Source: CALXSC01 sp964493475
GTDB lineage: Bacteria; Pseudomonadota; Alphaproteobacteria; Rickettsiales; UBA1997
Direction of reading: 5' to 3'
Assembly: GCA_964493475.1 (NCBI GenBank)
Contig: CAZBNS010000093.1
Location: 1-5,633 of the forward strand
Length of the DNA: 5,633 bases
The first letter of the stretch is position 1, and every line of letters starts with the position of its first letter. This document shows, one piece after another, positions 4,942-5,633 of this stretch. Both the position numbers and the translations under genes were made by a program. Under the pieces are notes generated by a model. That model did no database searches. It saw nothing but the letters and a program-made list of their open reading frames with translations, and had not been told where the DNA came from.

Positions 4942-5633
4942 TGTCTTTGATTGTTAGTCTGATAAATCCTTTTTTCTCTGATGGCACTTTGTACCTTGCG
5001 CACAGGTCGGGGTTCTCGGCCTCCAGCTTTTTGGTATCAAGCCGTTGGGTTGTCGTTGGAAGGACACGGGTAATCATTAGCCTTTCGGTGTCAATCTTTT
5101 TCGTTCCCGTCCGTTCCATCTCCGCCTCAATCTTTGAAAGCACGTCAGCCTTCACCGCTTCAAGGCGTTTAGCTTCGATTTGCAGCGTTATTAATGCCTG
5201 TTCGATGTCCACAAGCTTTTGGATGTCTGTGGTGTCAGAAGCGACACATAAACCGCCCTTTTCGGCCTCCAGCAACTCGATGACCTTTCCTCTCTCAATT
5301 GGTTCAACGGCTGTCACACGACAGACTTCACCACGTAGGTGTGCAACGTAAAGGTTTTTTGGTGCGTACCCGTTTTGTAGTTCAAAGAGGTATGCGGCGA
5401 TAGATAGCTGCCAGCGCACCCGCTCCGTGTCGATTTCCTTTGTTGTCTTGTAGTCCCAGATACCATCTTCTGTCACGAGGTCAATATTGGTAGCAAAATA
5501 CTCGTTGTCGCTAACAGTATATTCGGTTTCCGTGTAGGGTTGGTTGAAGTCGTTGATCATGTAAAACCATTCGACAAATGCCTTTGCTTCGGGCGTTGTT
5601 GGCTTAATGTCAATGGTAAAGTAGGCGTCTAAC
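4925..5633 (-). CDS. RecB/YqaJ-type PD-(D/E)XK exonuclease with coiled-coil C-terminus, 5' end outside the window
   Basis: The frame runs open from the window edge (first full codon at 5632) through an internal ATG at 5560 to TGA 4927-4925. The in-frame codons before 5560 read LDAYFTIDIKPTTPEAKAF and WFY, which look like real protein, so ATG 5560 is probably internal. Counting from that Met: TE(T/Y)TVSDNEYFATNID with D27, then IWDYKTTK with D36 and K38, then WQLSIAAYLFE with Q51 and Y57, the RecB-type D...DxK...Q-x-Y set. Residues ~110-150 are a charged coiled coil, and the end (ITRVLPTTTQRLD to GFIRLTIK) is a module I have seen behind phage PD-(D/E)XK nucleases. Likely a 5'-3' exonuclease in a phage recombination system; no RecT partner is in the window. 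Confidence 0.82.
   Translation of the reverse strand, partial: LDAYFTIDIKPTTPEAKAFVEWFYMINDFNQPYTETEYTVSDNEYFATNIDLVTEDGIWDYKTTKEIDTERVRWQLSIAAYLFELQNGYAPKNLYVAHLRGEVCRVTAVEPIERGKVIELLEAEKGGLCVASDTTDIQKLVDIEQALITLQIEAKRLEAVKADVLSKIEAEMERTGTKKIDTERLMITRVLPTTTQRLDTKKLEAENPDLCARYKVPSEKKGFIRLTIKDNDPAV

Overview
The window looks like the early replication and recombination region of a phage or prophage from a Bacteroidetes host. Every supported gene is on the minus strand, so transcription runs from high to low coordinates. Three things point to Bacteroidetes. The starts mostly lack Shine-Dalgarno sequences and have A/T-rich leaders. A clear promoter of the TTG-N20-TAnnTTTG type lies at 2762-2792. 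The gene set (RuvC-like resolvase, short winged-helix and hypothetical genes, initiator, DnaB) resembles modules I know from gut Bacteroidetes phages. This is family-level recognition, not a database result.

In transcription order: the window opens inside a RecB/YqaJ-type PD-(D/E)XK exonuclease with a coiled-coil C-terminal part (5633-4925, 5' end outside). It overlaps a NinB-like recombination protein (4941-4531), which overlaps by ATGA a small winged-helix protein (4534-4307). A structured gap with a long inverted repeat follows, then three small or medium genes: a 51-aa protein (4168-4013), a 67-aa protein flanked by inverted repeats (3901-3698) and a RuvC-like Holliday junction resolvase (3648-3217). 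After a palindromic gap comes a 95-aa hypothetical (3169-2882), closed by a strong terminator-like hairpin (2877-2803).

Just past that hairpin a new promoter starts a second, more AT-rich unit. It holds a 56-aa helix-turn-helix protein (2712-2542) and a likely PD-(D/E)XK nuclease (2486-1999) whose frame breaks by -1 at a run of six A. This leads into a winged-helix replication initiator (1996-1328), coupled by ATGA to the DnaB replicative helicase (1331-1, end outside the window).

Together the genes describe a replication and recombination programme. The initiator would open the origin and deliver DnaB, while exonuclease, NinB-like protein and RuvC would process and resolve recombination intermediates. 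The initiator's linker is encoded by 22-23 bp tandem repeats next to AT-rich DNA, the arrangement of the phage lambda origin inside gene O, so the origin may lie there. No gene-free stretch exceeds 300 bases. I found no tRNA, rRNA, CRISPR array or insertion sequence.
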